Of a stretch of 64,000 bases of DNA, positions 48,254-60,440 are shown one piece after another (positions within the stretch are counted from its first letter, which is position 1; the number at the start of each line of letters is the position of its first letter). The stretch lies in NCBI GenBank assembly GCA_032173965.1, contig JAVUNC010000019.1, positions 17,786,234-17,850,233 on the forward strand, read 5' to 3'. Below the pieces are notes generated by a model. It saw nothing but the letters and a program-made list of their open reading frames with translations. It did no database searches and was not told the DNA's origin. A program made the translations under genes and the position numbers. This DNA is from Sitta carolinensis (taxonomy: Eukaryota; Chordata; Aves; Passeriformes; Sittidae).

Positions 48254-50283
48254 ACTAGACATGCTTACAATGTGGACTGCTTGAGACCACAGGCTTTATT
48301 TTACCTGTGTCTGTCTTGAAAGAAATAAAACTCCTTTCTATTGCCTTCGGCCACAAGCAATGTCTGTGGAGCAGTCTCTGTAAGCCATTCCTCCTGCAGC
48401 TATGGAAAGTCCTTCAAGGTTAGCAATTTTCAGATTTAGAGTTACTTAAATGCTGTAGGATACCTTTAAAAAAATGAGTGGTTGTCCAAAAGCAGCCAGC
48501 ATATGGTATTGGTGAGATAGGAAGAGAGAAGGATCTTTCAAGAAGGACGGTTATATCCTTCCCTAATTTCTGAAGATGATATTTCTTTTTCTGTAAAAGG
48601 ACTGACTATTGTGTAACTTAAACCTGTTACAGAAAAAATACCTCAATGACAGCTTGGGTCTGCTGATAAATTCATGCTATCTCTGTCTGTGATGTAGTTC
48701 AACAGTTTGTATCAGCACAAGGTTATTCTTTTGTGCCATCAGCCTCTGCTTCAGGAAGCTATTGAAGCATGTGCCTGATTTCCAGTACATGAAAAGTCCC
48801 ATTGCTTTTGGCCTGCAGTATAAAACCTGCACCTATCATAATTATAAGGATGCATTCCAGAGTCCTAGACATCCCCACTCATCCAATGTGCCCAGCTCTA
48901 CTTTATCACATCAGCAGCTTCCTTCTTGCAAAAAAGCACAAGGGCTGATTTGCTGCCAATAATTATAACTCTGGTTTGTTATTCAAACCTTTCCTTGGGT
49001 CTAGTCATTTAAAGGTCTACCTGATCACTTCTTGCATCCTGTAAAAAGCAGTCTACAAAATGCCAGCTGTGTGGATAAAATCACAGGCCTTTTCCACTTC
49101 CTGTAGTTTTTTCTTTAAGTCTTCAGTCTGAGCAAGGCACTAAGGCTTAATTTGGTCTTTGGGGGGTTTTGGGGTTTTTTTTATGAGGATAGAAGCTGAA
49201 GCCTCCTGCATAACAGATGATGCTTCTGTATTGTTGGAGGATGTGAATAATTAAAGAATGCATCATGTCATAGCTGCTACAGCTGTAGAAAAGGGGGATA
49301 TTTGTGGCTGAATCCTTTTAGCTGCAACGCAGCAAATGCGCGTGCGGTAGACTTTGGCAAATAAGTTGAAAACTTCATAATTAACTGGCTGTCAAGAATT
49401 TGGAAGCAAAACACAGGAGGTGGTTAGGAAATCAAAGTATGATGTGTTTTTAATCACAAAACACAAGGAAATTTTAAAAATTTATGAGTAATAAATCTAT
49501 ATTGTTGGTACCAAATGGCTCCCTTTGCAGTCCTTTAATGTAACACCTGCGCTTCCTCTCTGTGAGTAACGAGCCAGTTTTGGACTGCCCTAGGAGCAGT
49601 GCAAGAGGAGGTTTGCAGGCTCAGGAGAACAAAGCCAGGTTCCCAGACTGAGCTCTGACTGCACTTTAGGATTCCATTTACAGTCTGTTTGGTTTGTAAT
49701 TCAAATCGCTCCAGACCAGAGTTAATGTTTAGACCACAGCCACCTGAAATTTGCTTCAGGGCTGAAGCCCAGCCAGATTGCAAATGGAGGAAACACTTGA
49801 GGTTTGCTAAATACAGTTAATAGGGGATTAGAGGCTGTGTTTTTTATGGGAGCACAGGGAGGTCTGTAATAGGAAAAATATTAAAATGCAAATATACAAC
49901 TTCAGCCACGCTGAGCAGGATGCAGCTAATTGCACTCCAGCCATCAAGTAGCTGTGCTTCCTTTCATTAAGCAAAGGGAAAATGAGAGGAGGAAGATATC
50001 ACGGCTGATACAGGTTTTGATGAGGGATGGTCTTTTACATCCAGCTGATGGAAAATGACCAGATGACTGGGTGACTGCACTGGGAGTTCTAAGATTCCAG
50101 AGATGAGACCTGTCTGTCTGCTGCTGATTTGTTATATGCACCAAGACTTGAGCAATTTTGTTTTCCATTTCCCTTTTTTAACGTTTAGCTCCTTGGAGCT
50201 CCTCCACAAAGTGTGTGTGTGTTCAATGTCTCGTGCAGTTGAGGTGTGGGTGGACCCATGGTATGAGAATTTACCACTGCCCT
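48254..50283. other. Non-coding stretch, nothing firm
   Basis: No gene recognised. G/T-rich low-complexity sequence lies at 49158-49184. The part at 49320-49400 has scattered CpG and 'cttcataattaactgg' and could be a conserved element. Confidence 0.45.
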
Positions 50284-50725
50284 GTAAATCATGGAGGGAC
50301 TGGAAGGAACCTTGGAGGTTGTTGAGCTGGATGAAACAGATCAACCATAGCTAAGCCATGCCTACCAGACATTTGTCTTAACGTTTTCTTTAAAACTCCA
50401 GCAAAGGAAATTCCACATTTCTGGGTTGCCTGTAAAGTGGTATTTATCTAAATTTTGTCTGCATAATTTCAGTGAAGGAGATTCCACACTCCTAAGTTGC
50501 TTGTTCCAGTGTTTCACCGCTATAGCTGAAATGTTTTTCTAATATCTGACCTAAGTTGTCTTTGCTAGAGCTTATGCTGATTCCTCCTCTTTCCGCTGGC
50601 TATGCAGAACAATTAATCATTCCTCTCTTCTTAGAAGTCCCTACACATTGGAAGGCATTTTGTCACATGCATTCCTCAGTTTCCTCTCCTCCAGACTAAA
50701 CAACACCCAAGTCTTTATCCTCCCC
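50284..50725 (-). mobile_element. CR1 LINE 3' end, strongly diverged
   Basis: A minus-oriented CR1 tail with the 3' end at the left. Recognisable parts in plus-strand order are 'gactggaaggaaccttggag', 'agtgaaggagattccacact', 'gcttgttccagtgtttcacc', 'gctgaaatgtttttctaata' and 'tttcctctcctccagactaa'. The block containing 'aaggaaattccacatttctg' at 50404-50430 looks like a duplicate of the one at 50473-50500, so a local duplication or gap may have occurred. Divergence is higher than in the copies at 1.3 and 44 kb. Confidence 0.85.
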
Positions 50726-52775
50726 TCAGATGGCAGGTTCAGAACTGCAGCTGGCTATTAGAGTGACTTCTGTGTTCCAAAAATGTGTGTAGCCCCGAGA
50801 TGTTTTTCCAGAGCCAAGAGGATTTACCCTTGTGAAACTCTTAGTCCTGAGATTAAGAGGCTCAAAAGCTGTTGTGAACATAGGAGATACGTCTCAGTTT
50901 ATTCAGTTAGAAAAGGAACATCAGAGGACTGGGCAATTCCATGGGTTTTAGGGCTTGTATGTGAGGGAGAAACCATTTGTGTGCTTATGCAAACAGTTCT
51001 TAATTGAAAAATTAGATTTTAAAGTATGAGGTTTAACTCAATAACTAAATTAAAGTCCTGTTTTAAAAGGAGGAGCATGGACAGGGAAGAACTGGCCAGC
51101 CTGGTTGGGGAGGGAAGCCAAGGGCTGGCAAGGATTAGAGGGGACACAGTTGGGATGGAGCTGTGGGATCCACCTTGGAAACTGCACTTGCTCTGAAAAG
51201 CCCTTGTCTGTCACAATTCCCAGCAACCAGGGCTGGAGAAGTTTGAAAGGCTTTCTTGGCTGTTTTTACTCCCCTCCTCTCTCTCCTTTGCCTTGCCACT
51301 CAATTAATTATTTTCTGGTCCTGTGTACAGTTTGAGAGAAACAGACACTGAAAAAAATCAAAACTTCCAAAATTCTAGACTCCACATCTTTATTCCAGGG
51401 TAAAGAAGGACTGTCAGTCTTAGATATTCTACATCTGATGTTTATTAGAAAAAAGAAGGCTTTTAATTGAAGAAAGTAAATGATGCTGAACAAAAACTCA
51501 AATTTCAAAGGACTCCTGCAAAACCTAGAGCAGCCTGCCAGAGATGGAGTGCAGGTTGTCCTGCAGGGACAGACTGTCACCACGATGTGTCCAACCCTGT
51601 TTATGCAAAATCTGGAAGCAGGGGAGGCTTTCCTGCCCCTGCAGCTGACTCGGAGCATCTCCTGCTATGTACAGCAGCTCCTGTGGCCAACAAATTTTAT
51701 GGGGCAATGGCTTGGCTGGGTTTTTATCTTTCTGTAAACCCAAGCCAGAAAATGTGCAAAGCAAGATGCACATGTGCATCTTCTTTGATATCCACAGGGA
51801 GCACTCTTGCCTTCTGCCTGGTGCAAGAGGTGTTGGCATGAGAGATATGATATTGCAAAGCCCTCAGCTGTCTCCTCAGTCAGCTTTTGAAGAAATCTGG
51901 ATGATAGACATGATTTTGTCTGCAATTTTAGCATGATCCCAGTTATTTATACTGCTTTCCAGGGCAGAGGTGAGCAGTGTGATAACTTATTTTTAAACAC
52001 TGTCTCTGAAGCATCTTTTGACTGACCTCCCTTTTCCATGTGAGAAAACCAAAATCAATCTATGGAAAAAGAGAGGATTCAGCCCCTATCCACTTCTTTA
52101 GAACTATTTAAAAATCTTCATCCTCTTTAGAGGATAGCAATAAATCAGAGCCAAAGCTTTACTCATCTCAGCACTAAACAAGGAGCTCCTGCAGTGATTA
52201 AAGCCGACCTGTCAGTGCAGTTATTCTGAGCTAACATCACTCAGGGTGATTCATCCACCTTGAGCAGCACTGGGATCTGGGTTTGTGCTGAGTTTGGAGC
52301 TCTCTCCTCCAGCAGAGGTAACAAGCCAGCTTTCAGAAGTGTTGAATGATTAAGTATCAGAGCTGATCACTGCTTGTATCCTTTGTGTCACAGACCTCTG
52401 TCCTCTGCTTTCATTTGCAGTGGAGACAGAATTGTACATTGTTAGAGACATCCATCTGTGGAAGCGTCAGCTTTGTCTCCCTGTGTCTCCCAGTGTCCCT
52501 GTCCATGTGACCTGTTATGATGATCTTTGTTCTTCCAAAGACTTTTAAACAGCTGAACTAACCTGCTAGGTTTAGCTGAAAAAAGATGTCTTCTCTGCTG
52601 TGTGTAAAAGAGATGCTAGATCCCCGATATCTGTTTAAGGAGAAACTCTTATGTGCAATGCTAACACTGGAGGTGATTGCATTGCACCACAGTAAAGGAT
52701 CAGAGCCAGGAGAATCCCTAAAATCTCACTTGTGAAGTGAGTTAGGATTCAAACAGCTTGTGCTCTGATGATAAT
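50726..52775. other. Non-coding stretch, nothing firm
   Basis: No gene recognised. At 51467-51940 several frames of 85-124 codons are open on both strands at once, which reflects few stop-like triplets and not coding. No known domain. Confidence 0.45.
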
Positions 52776-52904
52776 TTATGCCCTTCTCCACTGCTTGCCA
52801 TCAGGATTTAAATCAAATATTCCAGACACCCAGTAATTATTACTGTTGTTGATGATGGCAGTGAATTCAAGGTTCCTCGGGGAATCGCGGTTGTCCACTT
52901 TGAC
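52776..52904 (-). other. Candidate terminal coding exon, minus strand
   Basis: On the minus strand a good acceptor ('tctttggcttgttttacactacag') is followed by 42 open codons and a TAA stop. The peptide starts VKVDNRDSPRNLEFTAIINN and ends GIFDLNPDGKQWRRA. It has protein-like composition, and the underlying DNA has several CpGs (cgcgattccccgagg) unlike its surroundings, as preserved coding sequence often does. The DxNxDG element recalls calcium-binding loops, but that is not enough to assign a family. Upstream exons (higher coordinates) were not identified. An ancient CR1 lies immediately upstream of it in transcript sense. A conserved non-coding element is the main alternative. Confidence 0.35.
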
Positions 52905-53003
52905 CTGTAGTGTAAAACAAGCCAAAGAATTTGACCTTGCTATTTTTATATTATTTGCTACCAAGTACAGGAACTATCAAAGATGTTAATCTGGGACTGA
53001 GCC

Positions 53004-53165
53004 ATGAGTGCATCTTTTAGAAAGGCATCCAATCTTGATTTCAGATTCCAAGTGATGATAGAATTACAACACCCAGGAGAAGTTACTCTCATTTGTTTAA
53101 AAAAAAGTGTTTCCTTCTTGAGCAAGATGAGCTTCAGCTTCCAGTCAGGAGTTCTGCATGTCCTG
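53004..53165 (-). mobile_element. Ancient CR1/L3-like LINE fragment
   Basis: The sequence 'gaaaggcatccaatcttgat', then 'ttccaagtgatgatagaatt', 'gttactctcatttgtttaaa' and 'agcttcagcttccag' follows, in minus orientation, a CR1-type element common in turtles, crocodilians and birds (catccaatcttgatttaaa ... ccagtgatggagaatccacc ... ttaattactctcactgttaa ... agcttcaacttccagcc). It is old and heavily decayed. The plus-strand frame over it (53004-53270) is not a gene. Confidence 0.75.
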
Positions 53166-55653
53166 TGTGCTACATTGCACATCCCACTAGGAGCACTAGG
53201 ATCCCCCTCTGATTTGGATTTTATAGAATGTGAAAGAAAATTACTGGCATTTGTCTTAGGAAAAATCTAAGTGAACTCTAAATGCTTCAGAAAAAAAATC
53301 ACTGTTGATGCTGGAGTTGGTTTTTTTTTTTTTTCAAATTGTCTTTCAAAATACAGGTTTTTTCAACCATGTGATAAAAAACCATCGTGAAATATCAAAG
53401 AAAAGAAAAGAGAGACTTTTATATGAGAAAGTTGTACTAAGAAATTATGAATTCTGAAGCAAAAAGCATCCAGTATTTTTAGCCGTGCTGAAATGATTCC
53501 AGTATTAAAAGCATTCAAATTGCCTGCTTATCTGTCACAACTTTAAATTCCAAAGTGCTGGTACAAAAGGATTCCCTTACAAAGCTAATGCTTATATGTG
53601 TACTTTGTATAAAAAGATCGATAATTTCTCTGTGCATGGTGAACACTAGTGATTTGCACAACTTTCAATGACATAAAAAAGGCTCTGAAATTTTGGGAAC
53701 GCAAGAACTGATGAACAAGTTTCTGTTTCCCTCAGCAGTGATTTTATTTATCATTAATGTACTTAGGCCATCCTTGTCATACTTCTCTATCTATAAAAAG
53801 CTTCCCTATATTTATTTCTGAAAGTACCCTCTAACACCTGAAAGGTTTAATTAGTGTGATGGAGTAAAGCCCAATATTCAAATGGTAAGAAAACAGTGGA
53901 CTAGAAAGTGGGTGTTGGTAAAACACAGATGCAAAACCCAGACATTTTCCTGTTTTGTTCTGCTGTTGGATTTTCAGAAATTATTTTTCTAGCCATTTCC
54001 TTGCCCATTATTCTTTAAAAAGATTTTACTGGGTTATGGACTATTTATTTTGGGCCACATAAAAGGTGCTAAGATGTTTCCTCTGGAATTTAAAGATTTT
54101 TTTTTCCTGAGGGGAGGTATGTTATTCTGCACCAAGGGGGAAGTCTGATGGGGAAAAGCTTACAGATAATTAATTCGAGGAAAGCTAAAATATTGTTTAC
54201 TCTTTGATTGTCTCCTGGGAGAGGGTAGGCAAAAATAAATCAAAACATTCCATTCTGTGGATAACAACTTTTATGGATTTCCCACTGGTAATGCTTCACT
54301 CACTATGGTTAAAGACTTTATGTAATGAAGTATGTTAATACATATGTGGGAAAGGTTTAGGCCAGCACGGTTTGCTTGATCCTAGACCAGTAAACACAAG
54401 GTTTTCTGTTTAAGTCATTGCTGCCAGCCACCCCTTTCAGACTGTCTATTGAACTTCCACTGCAGCAGCCTCACTGAAGCTGTACCTGCCAGCTTGTGAC
54501 TAAAGAAAGCAGAGATCACACACTGCAGCACAAAACCACAAAAAGGAGAAACTTCATGGCTGCTCCTGCTGCTCTTTACTTCTCCCACCTTACCAAAAGG
54601 GAGGAAATGGAAGGGGGGAGAGGAAAGAAGCCCTGTGGGTCGTGCACCACCTTATGTGATGGGCTACTTTTCTTTTGTCAGTGAGGGAATGAAGGGAAAA
54701 ACCCCAGAGGCAGCCTTCTAAATAGCTGCTTCTTCCTGGCAGGTGTATAACCCACCATCCAGAATCCCTCCAGTGTCAGCTGAATTCCTCGTGTTCATAT
54801 TCCAAAGAAAACTACTGCAGTTGTCTTCAGCTGTTGCCTCTGTTGGTGGTCCTTGTAGAGAAGCCAAGGGCTGGGGTGAGTAAAGTCTTGTAGTTGAGAA
54901 ATACAGTCGGAATTTTTGGACTCTTGTCCTGTCTGTGCCATTAAATCCTAATGTGCATTGTACACATCAAATAGAAATGTAAATATAGTTGTGTCAATAA
55001 AAGCACATGGAAATAGTGTAGGTGTGCTATGAGAAGAAAAGTGCAAAGAGCTCAGAGCATCTTCCTCCTGAGCTAACACTGAGGTGCCCACATTTCATTT
55101 GGGGTTTATCAGGGGAAACTGGAGGAAGGCACAAATCAGTCCACGTAATGAAACCTTGAGCATGCCATGGGCACCCTTTCTGAAGGGGGAGGGTGCTGAA
55201 TAATGCTGAGGATCCAAATCCAAGCACTCTTCCTTACAGGGGTTGTTAATGTCTTTGCCAGCTGCTAAGGCTGATGTTGCCAGTGTGTTAACTCAGCACA
55301 GTTATGTACAGAGGGATTTCTTACCCTGTCAGGTCAAGGTTCCTTGAGTCTTTCCTTTTCCTTTATCTCTCCCTCAACCGTATTTGTGTGATGAAAGCTT
55401 TTTTCTGGGAATCAGCAGCAGCCACACTTCCTTGTAATCTTCCAAGGCTTGCTTATCTGTATGATTTTATAAGCATTATGCAAAGTTTCAATTATTTTGA
55501 GGTATCCCTGGGTTGTCAGTGTAATCCTTTTGGAAAAGGATTTCACAACAAACAGGGAAGTGTTTTCCCTTCACCTCTTTATGCTGGGTCCGTTAAGGCA
55601 AAATCCCTTAGGGGAAAATAGGTATTTCCTTCTAATTTTGTTCATTTTGCCAG
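53166..55653. other. Non-coding AT-rich stretch, nothing recognised
   Basis: Contains T and A runs (a T run near 53321-53334) but no gene or interspersed repeat that I recognise. Confidence 0.55.
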
Positions 55654-55881
55654 TTGCTGATATTTGAGGAGCGTAGGTCCCTAATGAAATGCAAGGAAGA
55701 TCCCCAAGGAGGGCACTGCTATTCTATTTTGGATTTATCTGGTGGCAAACATGGTGATTATCTGTACTGTGGAAAGGGCTCCAGGGCATTACTGAAGTTT
55801 ACAATATTTGCACCTTTATGTAACATGAAGATTTTCAAAGACAATGCTTTTTTCCAAAACAAAAATACTAATTTCCTCTGA
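55654..55881 (+). other. Candidate terminal exon, 75 codons (weak)
   Basis: An excellent acceptor ('ctaattttgttcattttgccag') is followed by 75 open codons to a TGA stop. The peptide begins LLIFEERRSLMKCKEDPQGG and ends NKNTNFL. There is no internal donor that is clearly better than the stop, and no AATAAA nearby. No family is recognised. Composition is plausible for protein but the third-position pattern is not tested. Chance open frame after a good acceptor is the alternative. Confidence 0.25.
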
Positions 55882-58372
55882 ACAGTTTACAAATTTTTCC
55901 CTTGCTCCAGTGTTAATTCTACACCGTGGTGATGTGAGATCACTTTGTATTTATTTTAAAAGACTCTTAATCTTTTCCCAGTTCCAAGAGCCATATATTA
56001 CTATTTCTATAGTAATACATGAACTATTGTAGGTTCTCTTTGAACCTACAGCACAGAAAATTAAAGTGTAAATATGCATGCGAACCACCCAAAAGTCATA
56101 ATAAGATTATATGAATGCCTGCAACCACACAGCAGGAACAATGGGGTTGCACAATTCATCTGCTCCAGTGCTGCTGAATTTTAATGAGGGATAGTCAGTA
56201 CATGCTGATACTCCTAGAGCTACCCTGGAGCCAGAATGGTGATTTAAGATGCCAGTGACACAGTGTGTAGGTGAGCCTTAGGTGTAGCATGCCTCGGAGA
56301 GTAAAGCACGATATACCAGGCTAAAAACACCTGATTGAATTAGAGTGAGGAATGGGACTGTGAGGGGAGAGGATTGTGGAAAATTGCCAGTCACCTGTGC
56401 TGCTTTCATCGGCTGTGGAGCTCCTGTTGCAGTAAAGACAATAGCAAACACTGATCGGAATAATAGGAATAACCCAAATAAAGAACATATGCTGTCACGA
56501 ATCACAAATCTCATGCTGCAGGGTTTAAAGCGATCCCTTAAATATCAGGGATTAAGAGGAGAATTCAGCGTGTTCCCTCTCTCCCATGCCAGAGTTTGTT
56601 TTCACCTTCTCTCTAATACCCCTGCTAGCCTTGGTGCACCTGGGAGCCACTTGGGAAAGCCTTGGCAGGAGGTGTACCTCTCCAAATATGCACTTTTCAG
56701 ATAGGAAGATCTCCCTGTTGTGTGCAGCTAATCCAAGAATAAGCATTGCTCAGGGCGATTCTCTTTTCAGGCGGGCTGGCTGTGTTCCTGCTGCACACCA
56801 CGGGGGCTGCAGCTCCCCCGGGCCCCTGGAGCTCTTACACGTGTTTGGAAGAATGCACATGTGCTCTGCAGTGAAAAACATTTCAAATAATGGGAAAGGT
56901 GTGCTGGGGTCTGGGAGGGTGTGTTTGTGTGGTGTCAAGGAGAAGTAGTATACAACCTGAGGTGTCCTGGGATGTGGGGGACAGCCAGGGTCAAACCTGC
57001 CCTGCTCGTGCTTAGGAAGAGCTCCTGAGCTATTGCAGGAGCCACGGCAGAGATTCACCTCCTGGGGAACCTGGGGATTCATTAAAATGAGATTTTCAGC
57101 CGTTGTGTAACACAGATAATTGTGTGTTGTACTTTTGCCTATTATTGGAAACTCTCTTACTGTGAGTTTATGTTTGTCTTACAGACTGTTTTGTAGTGCA
57201 GGAGGAGGAATTCTTTTTACCAGTAGCCAAATCTTTCCTTCTTCCATCTCACCAAGCTCTTTGTGAGCACATCCAAGGCAAAGATATGGTTACACAGTAC
57301 ATGTGTAACCCCATATTTTCTCAATTACAGTTTCAGTTTAGTTTCTCACTAAATTATAATTACTGTACAATATTTCCCTTGGAATAATAGCTCAGGTTTA
57401 TTTAGGAATTTTATTTTGATGATACCAGGTTATGACATCTCACTAAAGCTGGGTGTTCTTTCGTAATTACATCTTTTCTAGAAGACACAAAAAAATTTTT
57501 TTGAGGCAAGATGATTGATTTTTTGATGTCAGGTCCTGTGTACTACATCTTGTTGGATTTCATCACATTGCTCTTGTAATACCATGCCAGGATATATTTC
57601 TTACCCACTTAGATGTGTGTAACCATACTCACCTGTCCTTTCCCAATTGTTTTAACTGAAACAACAAAAGGGTGTAGGAATTGCCCTCGTCAGTTGTTCT
57701 AAGCTAATTAAAGCACAGAAAATGGAAGTTAAAAGCTCCTGCCCTAAAGCTCTACCCAGGAGTTAGAGAAGATTGAATATCCCTGGTCTGCCTTGTCCTG
57801 TTGTGTTTTGTAGTCCTGACCAGGGCTTGCTGTGCTGTTAACCAAAACCAGCTCCAAAAGGATATTTCTCATCCCCGTGGTGCTGCCCGCTGTGTGATTT
57901 ATAGAATGTGTTATGTTTTGATGAGATGTCCTCTGTTGATGATGCCAGCTCGGTCTGTACACTGTGTGAACATTTTTGAGATGTGAAGCACTTGAGTAAA
58001 TGTCTCTTGGGTTTTTGGTGAATTAGACAGGACAAACAATTCCGTAGTTCATCTAGCCCAAATTTGCCATTCTTTTTTTTTTTTCTGGTAAGAAAATGTC
58101 AACCCTTTTCTAAATAGTAAAGATAGATCTAAACCTAAAGCATGGCTGACTTAAAGTTGTACAACTACTTGATCCTTTCTTCAAGACTATTGGGTTATTT
58201 TATGAGGTTGTGTGAAGGAGATTTCTTTTAATTGATCCTGAAAGGGAAAACTTTTGAGTTGGCATTTTGTGCATAAACCAAACAAAAGGAAAGCCCTGCT
58301 AATCACAGTCAGTGTGTGCATCCAGCTTTCTTGGGGTTAGAAGCTGCATTTCTGAAACACATCTTACTATTT
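55882..58372. other. Non-coding stretch with possible regulatory DNA
   Basis: No gene recognised. The part at 56380-56560 has open frames on both strands and scattered CpG ('cagtaaagacaatagcaaac'), resembling a conserved element more than an exon. Weak CR1 wording at about 58040-58065 ('gtagttcatctagcccaa') is too short to call. Confidence 0.4.
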
Positions 58373-58397
58373 GGGAAAGGAAGGAAGGAAGGAAAAA
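58373..58397. repeat. (GGAA)n short tandem repeat
   Basis: Four to five tandem GGAA units. GGAA repeats can bind ETS factors, but no promoter is seen nearby. Confidence 0.85.
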
Positions 58398-60189
58398 TCC
58401 TGGTATAAGTACAGCCACGCCCCTGAATTGATTAACCTAGTAGGATTTGCTCATCCTATTTTGGCTATGTTATAAAACTCAGTGGGAGCCATTCCAGCTC
58501 GAGCACATCACTCCCGCGTCAAGCAGCCCATGATGTCACGAGGAATTCCTTGTCGTAACAGACGTCCCCCGAGGAGAGTGTTTGCTCTGCTGGAGAAGGG
58601 CCATCCACCCACACACTCTGTCTCCACCCAGCTACTCCATCCAAAAAACCAAACCTAGGGAGTGCTTTGACTAATGGAGTGAGTAGGAGTGATGCCATGA
58701 CAATACAATGGTGTGTCTGCTGTAGACTGTTCTTGATTTGCATTTGATTGTTTGCAGTCCTACCCATCTGTAGCCAAAGGCAAGAAGTGATAACCTGTCA
58801 TATTATATAAAAACACGTTTGGAAAAAAGTGGAGTAATGCAAGATAAATAAAGTGTGTTCCCTGGGTCTCTTCTTCCCAAGCAGTCCCAAAGTTGTCCCA
58901 CAAGTTGCTGGTTTCTCTATTACTGAAGGGTTTCTTTCCAGATAGTTTCCATCTGGGAAAAAAAAGGGGGAAAAGAAAAGAAAATCAAAGGTAATTTGAG
59001 TGAATAAAAGCACAGCCTATTGCAATTTGAAAAGTTGGTAAATAAGTGGAGCTTGAACACATTTCAGGCACTTCAGGAAAGCAAAAGGGGCAGTGGCATC
59101 AGTCACTCAGTAGCTGGACACAAAGATTCTCAGATGAGACAGTAATGGACCACCTCTGTCTTCTCCTGTGTTTCTGTGGTGCTCTGACACTGAAAATTTG
59201 AGCTGGAAACAGCAGGTAATAGTGTCATGTGACTTAGGAAGATCTCTTCTCTTGTTCAACACATCTTTTGTTCTTCTACGGCTGATTGTCAATCGTTTAA
59301 ATTATGCAATAGAATTAATCTACAGAAATAGCTTATAGTGAAATCTTGCTGGCTCTGTTCAAGCATGTTTTGTTGGGATGTTATGGGAGGTTTTCTCATC
59401 GTGTGTACAACATGGACTCAGAGGGAGAGGGCTTTCCATACTATAAATGCAAAGTTGCAGAAATACAGGCTGGAGAAGCCTTTGACAAATGCAGGATGAA
59501 ATACTCCCACACCTTAAAATGACCTGCAAGAGTCTTGTGCTTTTAGGTGAGCTAAGTGGGTCAGTCAACATGGAAAGGGTAGAAAGTCTTGACTTCAGTC
59601 TGGGAACTTGGCACCAAACCTCACTTAAAAGTAAATAGTTGCAGATCCAGCTTACTACTGAGCTGTCCCTCTGTTTTGGACTGAGCCCACCTTACTTTAC
59701 TAACAAGCCTTAAAGTATGAATTCTTCTTCCCTTTGAATAGAGATCATGGTTTATTGTGCCAGCCAAAGGACCTCATTCTCCTCAGGGATGCCCTGAGTG
59801 GGCCTTTTGGGCTGAGAGATTTTCTCTAGTGAATGTCTTCCAGCATGGTTTCCTTTACTCATCCTTCCCACTCTCCGTGAGCTGCCTCCCTGCTGTCCCA
59901 GCAGAGCAATGATGAAGGTGGAGACACACAAAGCTGCACTGCTCAAAGTCCCATTTCTTCAGACACAGTGTCCTCCCCAGGTATTCCATGGCAGCTGGCT
60001 GGACTGTAAAAGGTGCCTTTAGTGTCAGACCTGCAAAATACTGATCAATAGGAAGGCATGGCTGCATGAATTGATGCTGGCAGAGGTGAATGAACTCAGC
60101 CCATCATTTGAACATGTTCCAGTCTTATTGGTACATAGTATCACTGTGTTAATGCTGCCTGCAATCCATGTGCTTCTCTCCGTGTTCAT
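58398..60189. other. Non-coding stretch, nothing firm
   Basis: No gene recognised. A CpG-containing patch at 58495-58580 ('catcactcccgcgtcaagca') stands out slightly from its surroundings. Confidence 0.5.
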
Positions 60190-60440
60190 AACATAGAATC
60201 AGAGAAAGGCTTGGGTTTAAGGAAGAGACCTTAAAGATCATCTTGTTCCAACCCTCTGCTGTGGACAAGGACACCTTCCTCAAGACCAGCTTGCTCAGAG
60301 CCCCATCCAGCCTGGCTTTAAACACTCCAAGGATGGACCATCCACAGCTTCTCTGGGCAACCTGTGACAGAGTCTCACCATCCTTAGAGTAAAGAATTTT
60401 TTCCATGTTAAAGTTGAACTGCAGCTCTGGTGCCAGCTCA
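60190..60440 (-). mobile_element. CR1 LINE 3' end, minus orientation
   Basis: The left edge 'acatagaatcagagaaaggc' is the CR1 3' terminus in reverse. It is followed by 'accttaaagatcatcttgtt', 'ccaaccctctgctgtggaca', 'catccagcctggctttaaac', 'accatccacagcttctctgg' and 'aaagaattttttccatgtta'. These are standard CR1 wording in reverse complement. The minus frame 60149-60406 is a CR1 shadow and not a gene. Moderately diverged and 5'-truncated. Confidence 0.94.

Noticed and set aside
51467..51940. Six overlapping frames of 85-124 codons
   Set aside because: Frames open on both strands over the same bases and no domain is recognised.
58040..58070. CR1-like wording 'gtagttcatctagcccaa'
   Set aside because: Too short, and the bases after it do not follow CR1.
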